Positions 37,110-47,588 of a DNA stretch of 64,000 bases are shown here, piece after piece. Within the stretch, counting starts at the first letter, position 1, and every line of letters begins with the position of its first letter. The DNA is taken from positions 620,001 through 684,000 of the forward strand of contig NW_025408667.1 of NCBI RefSeq assembly GCF_020360975.1, written 5' to 3'. A model generated the notes under the pieces. That model saw nothing but the letters and a program-made list of their open reading frames with translations. It was not told where the DNA came from and made no database searches. A program made the position numbers and the translations under genes. Origin of the DNA: Hirsutella rhossiliensis (taxonomy: Eukaryota; Ascomycota; Sordariomycetes; Hypocreales; Ophiocordycipitaceae).

Positions 37110-39873
37110 CGATGCCGAGTGCTACGTAACCGTGGATGCTTGAGAGTCGATTGTCACCGATATAATATGCTCCGATTAGGACATGAAATAAACATCAGAC
37201 GAGGATGGATGCGTGCTCCATATTCATGCAACTTGAAAAAGAGCACGACACCTTCGCGTATACACAGCTGCTCAGATACAGAAGCTCATAAAGGCCCATC
37301 GTGAGTGAGCGGTAATGATGCCAGGAGCTGTTAGATGTCCGATATAAGCGAATGCGACATTGCCAGCGCTGAGGTCTGCAGGAGCGTCGCCTGAAGCGTC
37401 CATCGGCTTCTGGACGGTGTGGAACTTGTGTCAGGATACATCATATTGACTGCTCGATCGGCACTTCAGTCACTCGCATCCCCAGGTCGGATCGGCCTGC
37501 GGCGGGGCTGAAGCTGAGGGGTTGTTAAAGTTGTCCCGGATTGGTAAAAAGGATGGTGTGAAGGACACACTGCGTGCAAGGGCAATCGCACAGGTATACT
37601 TTGTTCATTCCGCAGAAGACACGAATGCCCCACGCCGGAAGCTCACCCGGCTAAAGGTTCTGATGTCGGGAACTGTGATTTCGTTTGATCGGTAAATCGG
37701 CATTCGTGCGAGGTGTTGGACTTGATCTCAAGGAGTCGAGTCCCAGTCTCCGCCAGTCATGACCCTATGTCTGCATGACAGGATCATGCTTTCTCGTCAA
37801 ATTCTCCAAATCTTCGGTAAGCAGATGTTGACTTCCTTCCAATTGAACTAAAGTATATATGGCGTGGCCAGGCATGAGAGGCACGGGAGTTGATCTACAC
37901 GCATAGAACAGACGAGTTTAGAGTGCAGAGATGGCGGCCAGATCAAAGCCTCAACCTCGAATTCTACAAATGATCAATCCATTTTATTCCCTAAAGGTGG
38001 CGAAATAAAAAGAAGCAAAGATGGCGAGTCTTGGCAAGCCATGAACCAGGGCTGCGTCCTCGGCCATCTCGGGGTAGTTGCGGCTGGCATGGAGCCGAAT
38101 AGCGACAATGACCCGACGGATAATCGCACAGAAGATGCAATGGGAGAATTAGGGCAGAGTCAAGTCCGCCTCCTCCTACCGCCATTCTATGCTGTGTAAC
38201 AATAGTTCCCGTTCTTGAGCCAACCTGGCTGCAGCAGATGCGGCACGGCCAGAGGACGACATGTGCATGCAGCAGCACGCAGTCTGCGTCAGTTCTGCAC
38301 AGAGGTCTGCCGCCTCGTGAACTTCTAGTATGACGAATTGCAACCTCGAAAGATGTGTCATGGCGTTGAATAGGCTGTTGCCCAAAACTCAGTGCCCCGT
38401 CAGGCCTCGACGGGTCTTGACTGCTGACGGGAGGGCCGCTGCGTTTTGTCCCATCCAGACATGTCTATCGAATGATCTTCGGCGGACCCCGCCTGGCAAG
38501 GCACCCTGTGCCGCCGCCGACTTGTAGGTCCTGACGAATGTCTCGTGCCACCTTAGCAACCAAGCATGTATGCTCACTTAGCCCTAGCATAACGACAAAT
38601 GGCAAAGTCAAGTGGCAATGTCATACGAGTTGTAACCAGGAGCCAGAGGCTCGGCCTCGGAGTTCATCATGCATTGTGGCTCCTGCACGTACTGGCAGAG
38701 AGCGGCCCGAATCCGAGCGGCCGACCCAAGCATTCAAGCAGCTTACGGGGTACTTCGTAATTACTGTACAGCTTCTTAGAGGACCAGGTGGGCTATCAGC
38801 CGTGGTACAGACTGAAATCCCACTGTCATGGCCGGGTCGTCGGGCTCAGGGGTCTCAAGCCTCCAAAGCCCCAGCCCCTCCGCCGTTTCGAGGCTTTCAT
38901 GTCAGCTGCACGGTGCAGCGCAAGAACAGCGGCCGGATGATTCCCCTTTTCCTTCTTGGCCGCCATGGCATAGAAACGTGGGCTGACACCGAGCTTGGTG
39001 GCGGGCGGGGGTCAGCGGTCCTCTTTTGCAGGAACGGCGGCTAGGCGGTAGCCATCCTCGTCGGGAAGCAAGTCGGAGGAAGCAAAGGCGCGGATTGACG
39101 GAAGAATAGACGAGGCACGGGCCGGGTGGAAACCGTCGGTTGCCGTCACAAGCCAACCAGCGATCAGGAAGTACGTGGTCGGTACGAGGCACCATAAGGC
39201 CAGAGCATGCTATTCATAGAATACGAGCCATCGCTCTCGCTGGCCTTGACACGCTTCTCGCCGTATCGACGGGCCGCCGGCGGGTCCCCGGGACGTTGCA
39301 TACATATCACGAGAGTCCCGCTCCTTGGCTGACGCAGGGTCTCGAGCCTCCCTTTCCAGCCTACTGGCTGTGCCACTTGGGGCTTTTTTTTCCCTCCTCC
39401 CATTTGCCCTGATCGAGAACGTCGGGGCGCCTAACGCTTCGCCCTGCCACCCCGTGCTGATTGGGACGCGGATCGAGTGAAAGGCCCCCCCGCGCCCGAT
39501 ACGAGCCGACGGCGGACCAGGTGACCCCGTCAATTGAACCCTCCCCAAGCCTTCACACATTGTCGGACCAACGTGAGCAGAGAGGTCAGGTTGTCGGTCA
39601 GCATCCAACGCAAAGGAAGGGCCTCTCCGTTTACGAGGCGCGGTCCACCTTGGCTGACTGCCGATCGGCCCGTGTTGGGAGGTTTCGCCGAAGACAAGCT
39701 CGATCTAGATGGGGACTCTCTGGGCGTAAAGGTGGGTTCGTGAATGAGGTCATAGGGATGCGGGAGAGGAACCTTGCCCTCGACTGCCTGCAAGGTCGCC
39801 AGACACGGAATGTGACATGACGGTCAGTCAGCCGGGAGTGGTGTGTGCTATGAACTCGAGACGAGCCCGACGT
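37110..39873. other. Intergenic region without a supported gene
   Basis: About 2.7 kb of normal composition. Several overlapping frames are open on both strands around 38,540-39,610, but none shows a domain, signal peptide or codon pattern I trust. It holds the promoter side of the GH20 pseudogene at the left and of the secreted-protein gene at the right. Confidence 0.5.
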
Positions 39874-39874
39874 G

Positions 39875-39881
39875 TATAAGA
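39875..39881 (+). promoter_or_regulatory. TATA-like box of the small secreted protein gene
   Basis: TATAAGA lies 131 bp before the ATG at 40012. A CT-rich leader with CTCTCTC and CACACA runs follows, typical of strongly expressed fungal genes. Confidence 0.5.
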
Positions 39882-40011
39882 GCCTCGACCTCTCTCTTCC
39901 CCGACGAGCAAGAGAAGCCCTTCATCCGCATCCACGAGCCTCATCTTTCCCAGCATCAACTTGTCCACTCTCTCTCACACACTCACTCTCTCACCACACA
40001 CAACCGTCGTC

Positions 40012-40467
40012 ATGCAACTCACCAAGACCCTCATTGCCTCCGTCCTCGCCGCCTCGACGGCCGTCGCCGCCCCGGCCCCGAACGGAGTGTCCATGATGGC
40101 CGCCGCGCCCGAGTGGACCATCCAGAACATGAAGCGCGTCTGCGACAAGGACGACAAGCTCTGCACCTGGACCTTTGGCATCAACAGCGGTCATGGCGCC
40201 GCCACCGCCTGCAAGCTCGCCGTCAAGGCCACCAAGGACGTCCGGGCCTCGCGCGCCAACGGCGGGCCCTCCAACTGCGGCGACTACACCGTCACGTCGG
40301 GCTGGAGCGGCCAGTTTGGCCCAGGCAATGGCTTCACCACGCTTTCCGTCGTTGAAAACAAGAAGCGGCAGATCGTGTGGCCCGCCTACACTGACAACCA
40401 GGTCAAGGAGGGCAAGGTCGTCCAGCCCGACCAGAGCTACGCTCCTCAGAACCTGCCCAAGGCTTAA
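40012..40467 (+). CDS. Small secreted cysteine-containing protein
   Basis: 151 residues, no intron. I chose the ATG at 40012 because it begins a clean signal peptide (M-Q-L-T-K-T-L-I-A-S, then an Ala/Val/Ser-rich core, predicted cleavage near residue 20); an upstream in-frame ATG at 39961 lies in the CT/CA-rich leader. The mature part has four Cys (44, 51, 67, 89), enough for two disulfides, plus W-T-F-G-I-N, T-S-G-W-S-G-Q-F-G-P-G-N-G-F and P-A-Y-T-D blocks. I recall this layout from conserved small secreted proteins of plant-associated and saprotrophic Sordariomycetes; no enzymatic function is known to me. It is the first intact gene after the repeat island, between two pseudogenes. An extracellular role, possibly as an effector or wall-associated protein, is inference from secretion, size and position. 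Confidence 0.85.
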   Translation: MQLTKTLIASVLAASTAVAAPAPNGVSMMAAAPEWTIQNMKRVCDKDDKLCTWTFGINSGHGAATACKLAVKATKDVRASRANGGPSNCGDYTVTSGWSGQFGPGNGFTTLSVVENKKRQIVWPAYTDNQVKEGKVVQPDQSYAPQNLPKA

Positions 40468-40863
40468 TGCCCGGAGGGGATTGGTTTATACATGTCACGA
40501 GATTCATGGTTTTCCACATATCAAGCGGCCTTGATCATCAGTTAATGCAATGTGGTACACAACAGTCAAGGGGATAGGTGATGCTCAAGCCGGCAATTAA
40601 TGTATTCCCCAAGGCTGGAGACTAGTATATAATGACTCAAAATATAATTCACCAAACACCTAGAGTTAGGATACGTGATTCGACGTGTTCTTGGGGTGTG
40701 ACTTTGTGTTTCTAGAGAGGGTTGATTAACAGTCTTTCTCGTTCCAACAGCGGTTGTTGCAAGTGTGCCAACCCGAAAGCAGACATGAAAGCGCAGCTTC
40801 GACGATGAGTGGCAGATTCCTATCAACTTGGCAGCAATCCACATTTCCCATCGACGTGCGCCA
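40468..40863. other. Spacer between the secreted-protein gene and the SDR pseudogene
   Basis: About 400 bp containing the 3' end of the secreted-protein gene. No feature recognised. Confidence 0.5.
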
Positions 40864-41397
40864 TCAAGCCGCTCGCTCAGTTCGAAGGGTATTTATCCCC
40901 AAATGCCCTGTGCCACTCGTCGACAATCTCATTGCCCTTGCCCACCGTAATCATGTCATCTCCCCCCCCGCTCGAGCTTGGTAGAAGCCTCTTGCGTGAA
41001 CTCGTCGACGCTCAGCATACTGGGATTGTTGTTCTTTTTGTTGCTGTCTGGATCCGACCTCTCGGGATGCAAGTCCGTCGCTACCATCGGGGGAGCAACC
41101 TCCACCACCCTGATGTTGGACTTTGCATTCTTGAGTTGCGTGCGGAGATTCATGCTCCAGAAGTGCAGCCACGCCTTGGTGCCGTTGTACACCGGTTTGA
41201 TGATGGAAAAGGGGACGAAGTCCAGGACGCTCGACACGTTGATAACGACGGCATGGGGCTTGGACTAGAAATGAGGGAGGCGGCTGAGCGTCAGATGCAT
41301 GGGCTCACGGATGTTGATGTCAATCTCCTGGTCCGCCTCAGGGAGGAAGTCAGAGTCCTTGAGTATCTCCAGCGGCCGCTGCACACCAGCGCCGATG
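40864..41397 (-). pseudogene. Short-chain dehydrogenase/reductase (SDR), C-terminal fragment
   Basis: Family: Rossmann-fold NAD(P)-dependent oxidoreductases. The minus strand carries G-V-Q-R-P-L-E-I-L (41359-41385), an I-N-I-R-x-P-M-H-L-T-L block, V-V-I-N-V-S-S-V-L (strand before the catalytic Ser), the catalytic Y-N-G-T-K motif, and V-E-V-A-P-P-M-V-A-T. It is broken several times: an in-frame TAG at 41265-41267 between two well-conserved blocks, a length change in the run of eight C at 40962-40969 (the next frame reads D-D-M-I-T-V-G-K-G-N-E-I-V-D-E-W), and another slip before L-S-E-R-L near 40870. The N-terminal dinucleotide-binding half (TGxxxGIG) is not found upstream. The gene is dead in this strain unless the assembly is wrong at several sites. 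Confidence 0.8.
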
Positions 41398-42391
41398 TGT
41401 CGTCGTTTAGCAGGTCTTGGGTTCCTGGTCAGGCAGTTTGAGCGGAATCTTGCAACTGGATGCTCGTTGCTTTCTCTTGCCCGTGGTCTCCGGTCCAACA
41501 ATAGCCAGCAGATACCGGCCCCTCTCCCTTGAGTGACAATTGCAGCCCGGCGTTGAGATGCAAGACGCCATCACTGCCAGTCCAAAACACCCAAGTTTGG
41601 TTGGCCTTGTCTCGGCCTGGTCGGTGAAGAGCGGCCACCACGTGCTGAATTCCGGGGTCCATCCACCATTGACCACGAAGAGCGAGGAGAAAGGGGGGTT
41701 GTGACTTTGATCGCTACCAGGGAGGCATCAAGACACACTATAGACAACATCATCTCAAGCAGATTTTAAGGCGAACTATTAAGTTGCGTCCACACACTGA
41801 GTCGATGGAAGAGTTGGCCGTCAGCAGACGCCCGAGCTTAGGGAGGTGCGCACCTGAAGACCTCCCACAGTCGAAGTACGCATATGCGGACATGGCTCCT
41901 GTGCCGTCAGAAGGGAAAGCATCGTGGAACAGTCAACAAGCCCGGCTGGCTGCTGGGCGTTGTAATGGCAACGCGGCGACGCTGCGTTTCGAGGCCCCCA
42001 TTCCTCGGCACGGTTGTCCACGCTCAAGTTACTGTAGGCAGGTTTGTGACACGTACATGCTTCGCATGTTATGCACGAGGGCGCATGCACAGCTATCTGC
42101 ATGCGAGGCCGGCCTTGGGCACGCGCACGACTCCCACGGCATGCAGGTCCACGTTGTTCGACAGGCACGGGAGCAGCCGCTCAATCACGGCGAGCGGGTT
42201 CCTGGACGAGGCAGCCAAGGGGAGGTTTGGGTCGGGGACATGCGGCACGCCGTCGTGGTAGCACAGCGTAATTTGGAGCCCGTGGGATACGATTGATTGT
42301 TCCCGACGGCGCGTGTGGTGACGACAGCCATGTATGGACGTCGGACAGAGCGAAGTGACCGGAATGAAGCCAGATTGGGAACGGGGTTGGT
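41398..42391. other. Gene-poor stretch with possible decayed coding remnants
   Basis: Minus-strand frames at about 42093-42300 (Y-H-D-G-V-P-H-V-P-D-P-N-L-P, then N-N-V-D-L-H-A-V-G-V-V) and 41429-41662 (V-F-W-T-G-S-D-G-V-L-H-L-N) look more protein-like than random sequence, but I cannot assign a family and no start, intron set or complete domain is evident. They may belong to further pseudogenes next to the SDR fragment. Confidence 0.35.
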
Positions 42392-42807
42392 ACCTGAGGG
42401 ACCCCCTTTGATCATCCTGTGCGCCGTTTTTATTCCCCCTGTGTACAAAGTCTACCATACTAAATTCTTGACGTGCTAAGTACTAATAACGATTTTGTCC
42501 TTGCCTTATAGCAAGAATACGCTATCGACATTCGCGATGTATAATTCGCGATGTATAAGACGGTAGGGCTCTTAAAATGAGTATAGCGCTTTAAACAGTA
42601 AGTTATTTTAAAAGGTTATGTAAAAGTCCTCTTAATAGAGTACTATATGCAGAAGAAGTGGGTCTATATAGGGTAGTCGGTACTTTTAAGTCCTAGCAAT
42701 TAACGTGGTATATAAGGTCACTAGCTTTAAGGAGCCAATTAGAGCTCTTGACTGCACAGGGAGAATAAAAACGGCGCACAGGATGATTAAAAGGGGTCGA
42801 CCTGAGG
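42392..42807. mobile_element. 400-bp non-autonomous TIR element (MITE-like)
   Basis: The element 42400-42799 is bounded by terminal inverted repeats of 44 bp (42400-42443 and 42755-42798) that match at 41 positions; the three mismatches are C/T or G/A transitions. The termini read GACCCC and the TIRs share the core ATCATCCTGTGCGCCG. It is flanked by a perfect 8-bp duplication ACCTGAGG (42392-42399 and 42800-42807). The interior is AT-rich, non-coding, and contains a 14-bp tandem pair. Eight-bp duplications are typical of hAT elements, but the termini are not the usual CA(G)-type hAT ends, so the superfamily is open. No transposase is present. Confidence 0.85.
42534..42561. repeat. 14-bp tandem pair inside the TIR element
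   Basis: ATTCGCGATGTATA occurs twice directly in tandem. Such subterminal or internal repeats can be transposase-binding sites, but nothing else supports that here. Confidence 0.6.
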
Positions 42808-43639
42808 CAGCCAAGGCACCTTCCGGGGCGAGATAGACCTGGAGGTGACTCTGGCGCGGTCGAGGAGTGGCCGGTCGAGGAGGTATACTTGTTGTACTGC
42901 CTGCATTGAGTCTGGTGTCAAGGAGCCGGAGCTTCAGCTGCCAAGATACTATCGCAGACTACTGCCTGGTAGTAGACCAAAGTTTGTCTTGCAAGGTTTC
43001 AACCATAAAACACGTTTGCGCAGTGCCGGGCAACCAGTTTAGCAACCTGTCGAGTCGCAGACCAAGAGGTGCAAACAGCAGCAAGGCGCCTCCATGTCGG
43101 GGCTTGTACCCGATACAGGGGCATCAAGCATCTTTGGTCGCTCTGCCTTGTCACCTACCTACTTACCTTTGTGCGGGGCGGCACTCAGATTCAGGTTCAA
43201 GCTCTACGGAGACCTTGACCGACGGTAGCCGGTACTCGTCGGCACCCCGTGAGGCCCGCAGAACATGGCACGAAATGTGGACGAACCGCCGAGTACTGCG
43301 ACTGCCAGGTAGCTAGGTACGTAGTACTAAGTCATCAAACGCCCGGATCCCCCGCCAATCAGGTGCTTTGGCACCGCTGATGCCAAGCAGGCAATCTATG
43401 ACGCGCCTGGACGCGATGCCAAGGCGCCTGTTTAGCGCCCACCCCCGGAGCTCCCAAGCTTGAGGTACTTGGAAGACCCTGTGTTTGTAGGCGTCATCAA
43501 GGTACTGTACTAGTACTCGATTGGCCCGGGTAGAAGAGACAAAAGAGTGTGGCGCAGCTCCCCTCCGCCGCGGTCCGGAAAAGGCCTGTTGACGACAGGG
43601 CCTTTTTCTGTTTAACGTTGCAGTAGCGGCTTCATTAAG

Positions 43640-43701
43640 CTCACCCTCTTTTCTCCTCGACAGCCTGAGGCTCACCCTCTTTTCTCCTCGACAGCCTGAG
43701 G
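43640..43701. repeat. 31-bp tandem duplication
   Basis: Two identical copies beginning CTCACCCTCTTTTCTCCTCG, at 43640-43670 and 43671-43701. Non-coding context. Confidence 0.9.
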
Positions 43702-44006
43702 CCTCGCCGTTGCCGTGGTGCTCCCACACGCACGTGCTGAGAGCTTTTCCCTCTTGGCCGCCTGATTCGCCCCGGCTCCACCCATTGTTGATCTCCCTTG
43801 CCGTTCCTCACTTGATGGGTCTTGTTGATGGCCCCTGTGGTCAGTGTGTGCGGAGGTGGGTGCTGCATCGGCCAGCGCTTGTTCTCTTTGCCAAGACTTT
43901 TCCTCGGCCATTTGTTTGGCATCAGCAGCTCAGCCCCGTTTGCTGGCTTCTTGGCCAAGCACGAACGGGCCCGCCCGCTTTTCATCCTTGTCCGTTTCCA
44001 TCCCAT

Positions 44007-44029
44007 GTACGGAGTAAGTTACTCCGTAC
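44007..44029. promoter_or_regulatory. Perfect 11-bp-arm palindrome around a single G
   Basis: Arm GTACGGAGTAA, central G at 44018, then TTACTCCGTAC. It lies 668 bp before the GH76 start codon. The near-palindromic TACGGAGTA/TACTCCGTA motif is one I have seen in other Pezizomycotina intergenic regions; a variant occurs at about 47333-47349. It could be a protein-binding site or a mini-hairpin; function is unknown. Confidence 0.45.
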
Positions 44030-44154
44030 GGATATTAACCATTGCCCTTCTCCGAACCATCAGGTTCATTGCATTGCCCCTTTGGGAACATTCTCCAAGG
44101 TACCCTGCCACCGTCCCGACTGACTACTGCACAGTACCTACACCCACCAGCTTC

Positions 44155-44262
44155 ACCTTCCTCCTCGCTAGCCCTCTCCCTCTGCCTCTCTCTCTCTCTC
44201 TGCTTCTCTCTCCCCGTCACTCTCTCTCTCCCCCCGTCACTCCCTCTCGCTCCCCAGCTTTC
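44155..44262 (+). repeat. CT-rich tract in the GH76 promoter/leader
   Basis: Interrupted (CT)n runs with CCCCCGTCAC units, pyrimidine on the coding strand. Pyrimidine tracts of this kind often mark transcription start regions in filamentous fungi. Confidence 0.55.
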
Positions 44263-44696
44263 ATAACCAAACTCGTGCGGGCCAACAGGCACGACTATCC
44301 GCGTTGGTTACCCCACGCACGCGCCTCCCCTCGTCCCGTCCCTCTTTTCGCCCTTTCCATCCATCATCATTCTTTCCCCTCCCTCTCGGGGCTCCAACCA
44401 GATTTCTCTCTCTTTGCTTTGCCCCTGGATCTCGTCGGGCCTCTTTAGTTCAGCCATCCTCACACCCGCCCACCTCGTCTGTCGTGACGCTTCGGTTTGC
44501 CTTATACTAAAAGATCGACACAGCGGCGCCACGAGTTTGCCCTTCGCTTTTTTTCACCCCGCCTGCGACTTCGCGAATCACGGCACCGAGACGACATCGA
44601 TACTTGAGCGAGCTTCGTGTTTTCACCCCCAGCGGCCTGGATAGGTGCCTGCTGGTGCCCCGTCCAACTTCCGCTGCCCTCCTCTCCTCGACCACC

Positions 44697-46327
44697 ATGA
44701 TCTCTTCCCGCCTAACCCCGAGCTTGTCCCAGACATGGCGACTTTTCTTGGCCGGATTTCTGCTCCTATGCGGTGCTGAGGCCCAAGCAGTGTCGCCGTA
44801 CAAGATCGACACTCGGGGTACGAGCTTCCTGCTTTCTCTCCCAATCATGTTTTTTGACCCTTGGAGAGAGCGCTAACATGGTGTGCGACGTCTGCGCAGA
44901 CAATATCCTCGAATCCGCCCGCACCCTCGCTTATGACCTGATGCTCTTCTACCCGGGCAACAAGACGGGTGGTATCCCCGGCACTCTGCCCGGCCCGCCC
45001 CCTGCTGGTCCCTACTACTGGTGGGAGGGCGGCGCCATGATGGGCACATACATCGACTACTGGCACTTGACGGGTGACTCGAGCTATAACAAAGTCGTCA
45101 TGGAGGGCATGCTGCACCAGGTTGGCGACAAGGAAAACTTCATGCCCGCCAACCACACGGCTTCGCTCGGCAACGACGACCAAGGCTTTTGGGGCATGTC
45201 GGCCATGCTGGCCGCCGAAAACAAGTTTCCCAACCCGCCCGATGACAAGCCTCAGTGGCTTGCCCTGGCCCAGGCCGTGTGGAATACCATGGCCGATCCC
45301 AGCCGCCACGACGAGACTTGCAACGGCGGCTTGCGCTGGCAGATTCCCTTTTCCAACGCCGGATACAACTACAAGAATAGTGCTTCGCCCAAGTTTTTGC
45401 TTCGAGATGCTCTTGCTGACATGACTCTCCAGCCATCGCCAACGGGTGCTATTTTAATATCGGGGCGCGTCTTGCGCGATACACGCACAACAAGACGTAC
45501 GCCGAGCACGCCGACCAGACGTGGAACTGGTTATGGGGCACCGGCTACATCGACAACAAGTCTTGGCGAGTCTACGACGGCGCCCATGTCGACCGCAACT
45601 GCACCGACATCAACAAGGCCACCTTTTCCTACAACACGGCCGTCATGCTGCAGGGGGCGGCCTTCATGTACAACTTTGTAGGTGACCGTCTTTGCGAGAC
45701 GTCCCGCCTGGGAGATGACAATGGCTGACGCGAGGCATACTTTAGACCGACGGCGAGAAGAAATGGGCCGATCGCGTCGAGAAGCTCACTGAGGTGATTT
45801 TGACCGACTTCTTCCCCAAAAACATTGCCTACGAGGTGCCCTGCGAGATGCGCAAGGGCGCCTGCTCGCCAGACATGCTGTCCTTCAAGGGCTACGTCCA
45901 CCGCTGGCTGGCCGTCGTGACGCAGATTGCGCCCTTTACCAAGCCAAAGATCCTGCCGACGTTGCAAAAGTCGGCCGAGGCAGGCGTCAAGCAGTGCACG
46001 GGCGGAGCGTCGGGCCGCCAGTGCGGCTTCTACTGGAGCGACGGCACCTTTACGGACCCGGGCGTCGACAAGACGTCGGGCGCGGGCGAGGCCATGAACG
46101 TGCTGGCGGCCGTGTCGAGTCTGCTCATTGAGCAAGCAACCCCCCCCGTTACCAATTCCACGGGCGGTATCTCCAAGGGCAACGTCAATGCCGGCGGCGG
46201 CCGCGACAACGGCGGCGAGGAGTTGCGGCCTATTACGGGAGGCGACCGCGCGGGTGCTGGCATCCTGACCTTTTTGCTCTTGGGCAGCGCCGTCGGCACC
46301 TTTGTGTGGATGAGCGTGCTCGGGTAG
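44697..46327 (+). CDS. Dfg5/Dcw1-like GPI-anchored endo-alpha-1,6-mannanase (GH76)
   Basis: Four exons (44697-44817, 44900-45379, 45433-45677, 45746-46327) give 475 residues; all introns are GT-AG and the phases close. The protein begins with a signal peptide (about residues 1-30), carries the GH76 (alpha/alpha)6 barrel sequence [11 protein letters not shown] near residue 80 and the catalytic Asp pair in [10 protein letters not shown] (133-134), and ends in a Gly/Asn-rich spacer and a hydrophobic tail of about 20 residues, as expected for GPI attachment. The family cuts or transglycosylates the mannose core of GPI glycans, linking GPI proteins to the wall glucan at the plasma membrane. The length is normal for the family. 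The promoter is CT-rich. A weaker point is the exact donor of intron 2, chosen because it gives K-N-T-I-A-N-G-C-Y. Confidence 0.92.
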
Positions 46328-47173
46328 ATGGTGGCAGGCAAAAGAGAGTTGACATTGGGAAAGGCGTTGTCGGCGTTGAGCGATTGGGTCTTTTCTTTCT
46401 TTTTCCTTTTCTTTTTCTTTTTCTTCACCTTCTTGTGGTCTCTCACACTGTGATTTGGTCGAGATGAGTGTCCGCCAATTTTAAATTTTTTGCATGCGGC
46501 TGGGCAGGGCAGGCCCTATTTATATTAGTTACGAGAGACGCAAAGAAAAAGGGCAGAAGACTGGGACGAAGATGGGAGAGAAGGTGCATGGATTCAGCGT
46601 TGACGCTTCATGCCAGACCGGTTCACCACGATGATGTGGACGGGCCAGTGGTGGTGCTCGTCGTGGGCTTGGCGACATTTCAAACGATTGTATGCATGTC
46701 TGGATAGATATTGTGCCTGGCTCGGTATGTAGAATAGCGGACACTGCGTTGATGAGTCCGAATAGCACATGGGACGAGTGGATTCAGAGAACGAGACTCC
46801 ATGGAAGCTGTCGTTGAGAGCGAGCGGGCAAATACACCCGAATCTACGGAACTTGCTACACGTAGCCGGGCCCTGTACGTTGATCCAAGACCCAGGGGCA
46901 TTTTCAACGCTGGGGAAGCATATGGAAAGGTCATTGTATTTATTCTTTGACCACATAGGATCAAATTCCTTACCACGGATCATGAAGGATAGGTGCAGGG
47001 TAAGGGTAGGCTTGCGAGGCGTGATCAAAACTGGTGAGAAGAGTGGCTGATGGAATTGGTCTAAGAGGGTGGAAGAATTAGAAGGCCACCACCACTCTTA
47101 TTCGCATTGCAAAGGAGGGAACGGGATTAAACAAAGTTAGCAAAAAGCGAGCCCGATGGTTCCCTGACAGCCC
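46328..47173. other. Spacer with polypyrimidine tract
   Basis: The 3' flank of the GH76 gene. A pyrimidine run of about 45 nt (46387-46433, TTTTCTTT units) lies 60 bp after the stop codon. No gene is supported; short open frames at 46529-47028 overlap on both strands without motifs. Confidence 0.5.
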
Positions 47174-47255
47174 CGACAGAGACAGGATTCGAACCTGCGA
47201 GGGCGAACCCACATGATTTCTAGTCATGCCCTTTGGACCACTCAGGCACTCTGTC
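47174..47255 (-). tRNA. tRNA-Ser (anticodon AGA)
   Basis: 82 nt on the minus strand. The acceptor stem GACAGAG pairs with CTCTGTC and the discriminator is G. The anticodon stem CATGA/TCATG encloses the loop CTAGAAA, giving anticodon AGA (reads UCU). A long variable arm (GGGTTCGCCC) marks it as class II serine, and the T arm carries GGTTCGAATCC (B box). There is no intron. It sits about 330 bp before the 2EXR gene and is transcribed away from it. Confidence 0.96.
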
Positions 47256-47588
47256 TATTGGCTGTTGGATGGTGGAATCGTGGAGCAGAATACAAATATG
47301 AGGGCATCGTCGTGCCAAGTGCTTTGTACAGTACCGAGTACTCTGTACCTGCTCGGAGAATGGCGGCCGAATGAGGCTTAGCCTGATCTGCTGCCAGGCC
47401 TGCAGGGAGGTGTTGCGGATCCTTGTTCAGCCAATGGCGCAGCTTCTGATATTTCCCAACTCTGGCAGGCAACAGACAGACACTCCAAAGTCGACATTTT
47501 GCGAGGCCAGCAGAAGCAGAGGCGGCAACAGCAGCAGCAACAGCAGAATCAACTTCTGCAGCGGCGGGCGCGCCAAAGAGAAGCGAAG

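Larger units (their letters stand above)
42808..44696. other. Intergenic region and promoter of the GH76 gene
   Basis: About 1.9 kb with no supported gene. It contains a 31-bp tandem duplication, a long perfect palindrome and a CT-rich tract, listed separately. Overlapping open frames at 42867-43316 and 43313-44006 show no domain. Confidence 0.5.

Noticed and set aside
38538..39820. Overlapping open frames of 90-170 codons on both strands
   Set aside because: They overlap each other in several frames, lack domains and signal peptides, and lie in GC-rich DNA where long open frames arise by chance.
43822..44448. Plus-strand open frame of 208 codons before GH76
   Set aside because: It is a Leu/Ser/Pro-rich translation of the CT-rich promoter tract with no domain.
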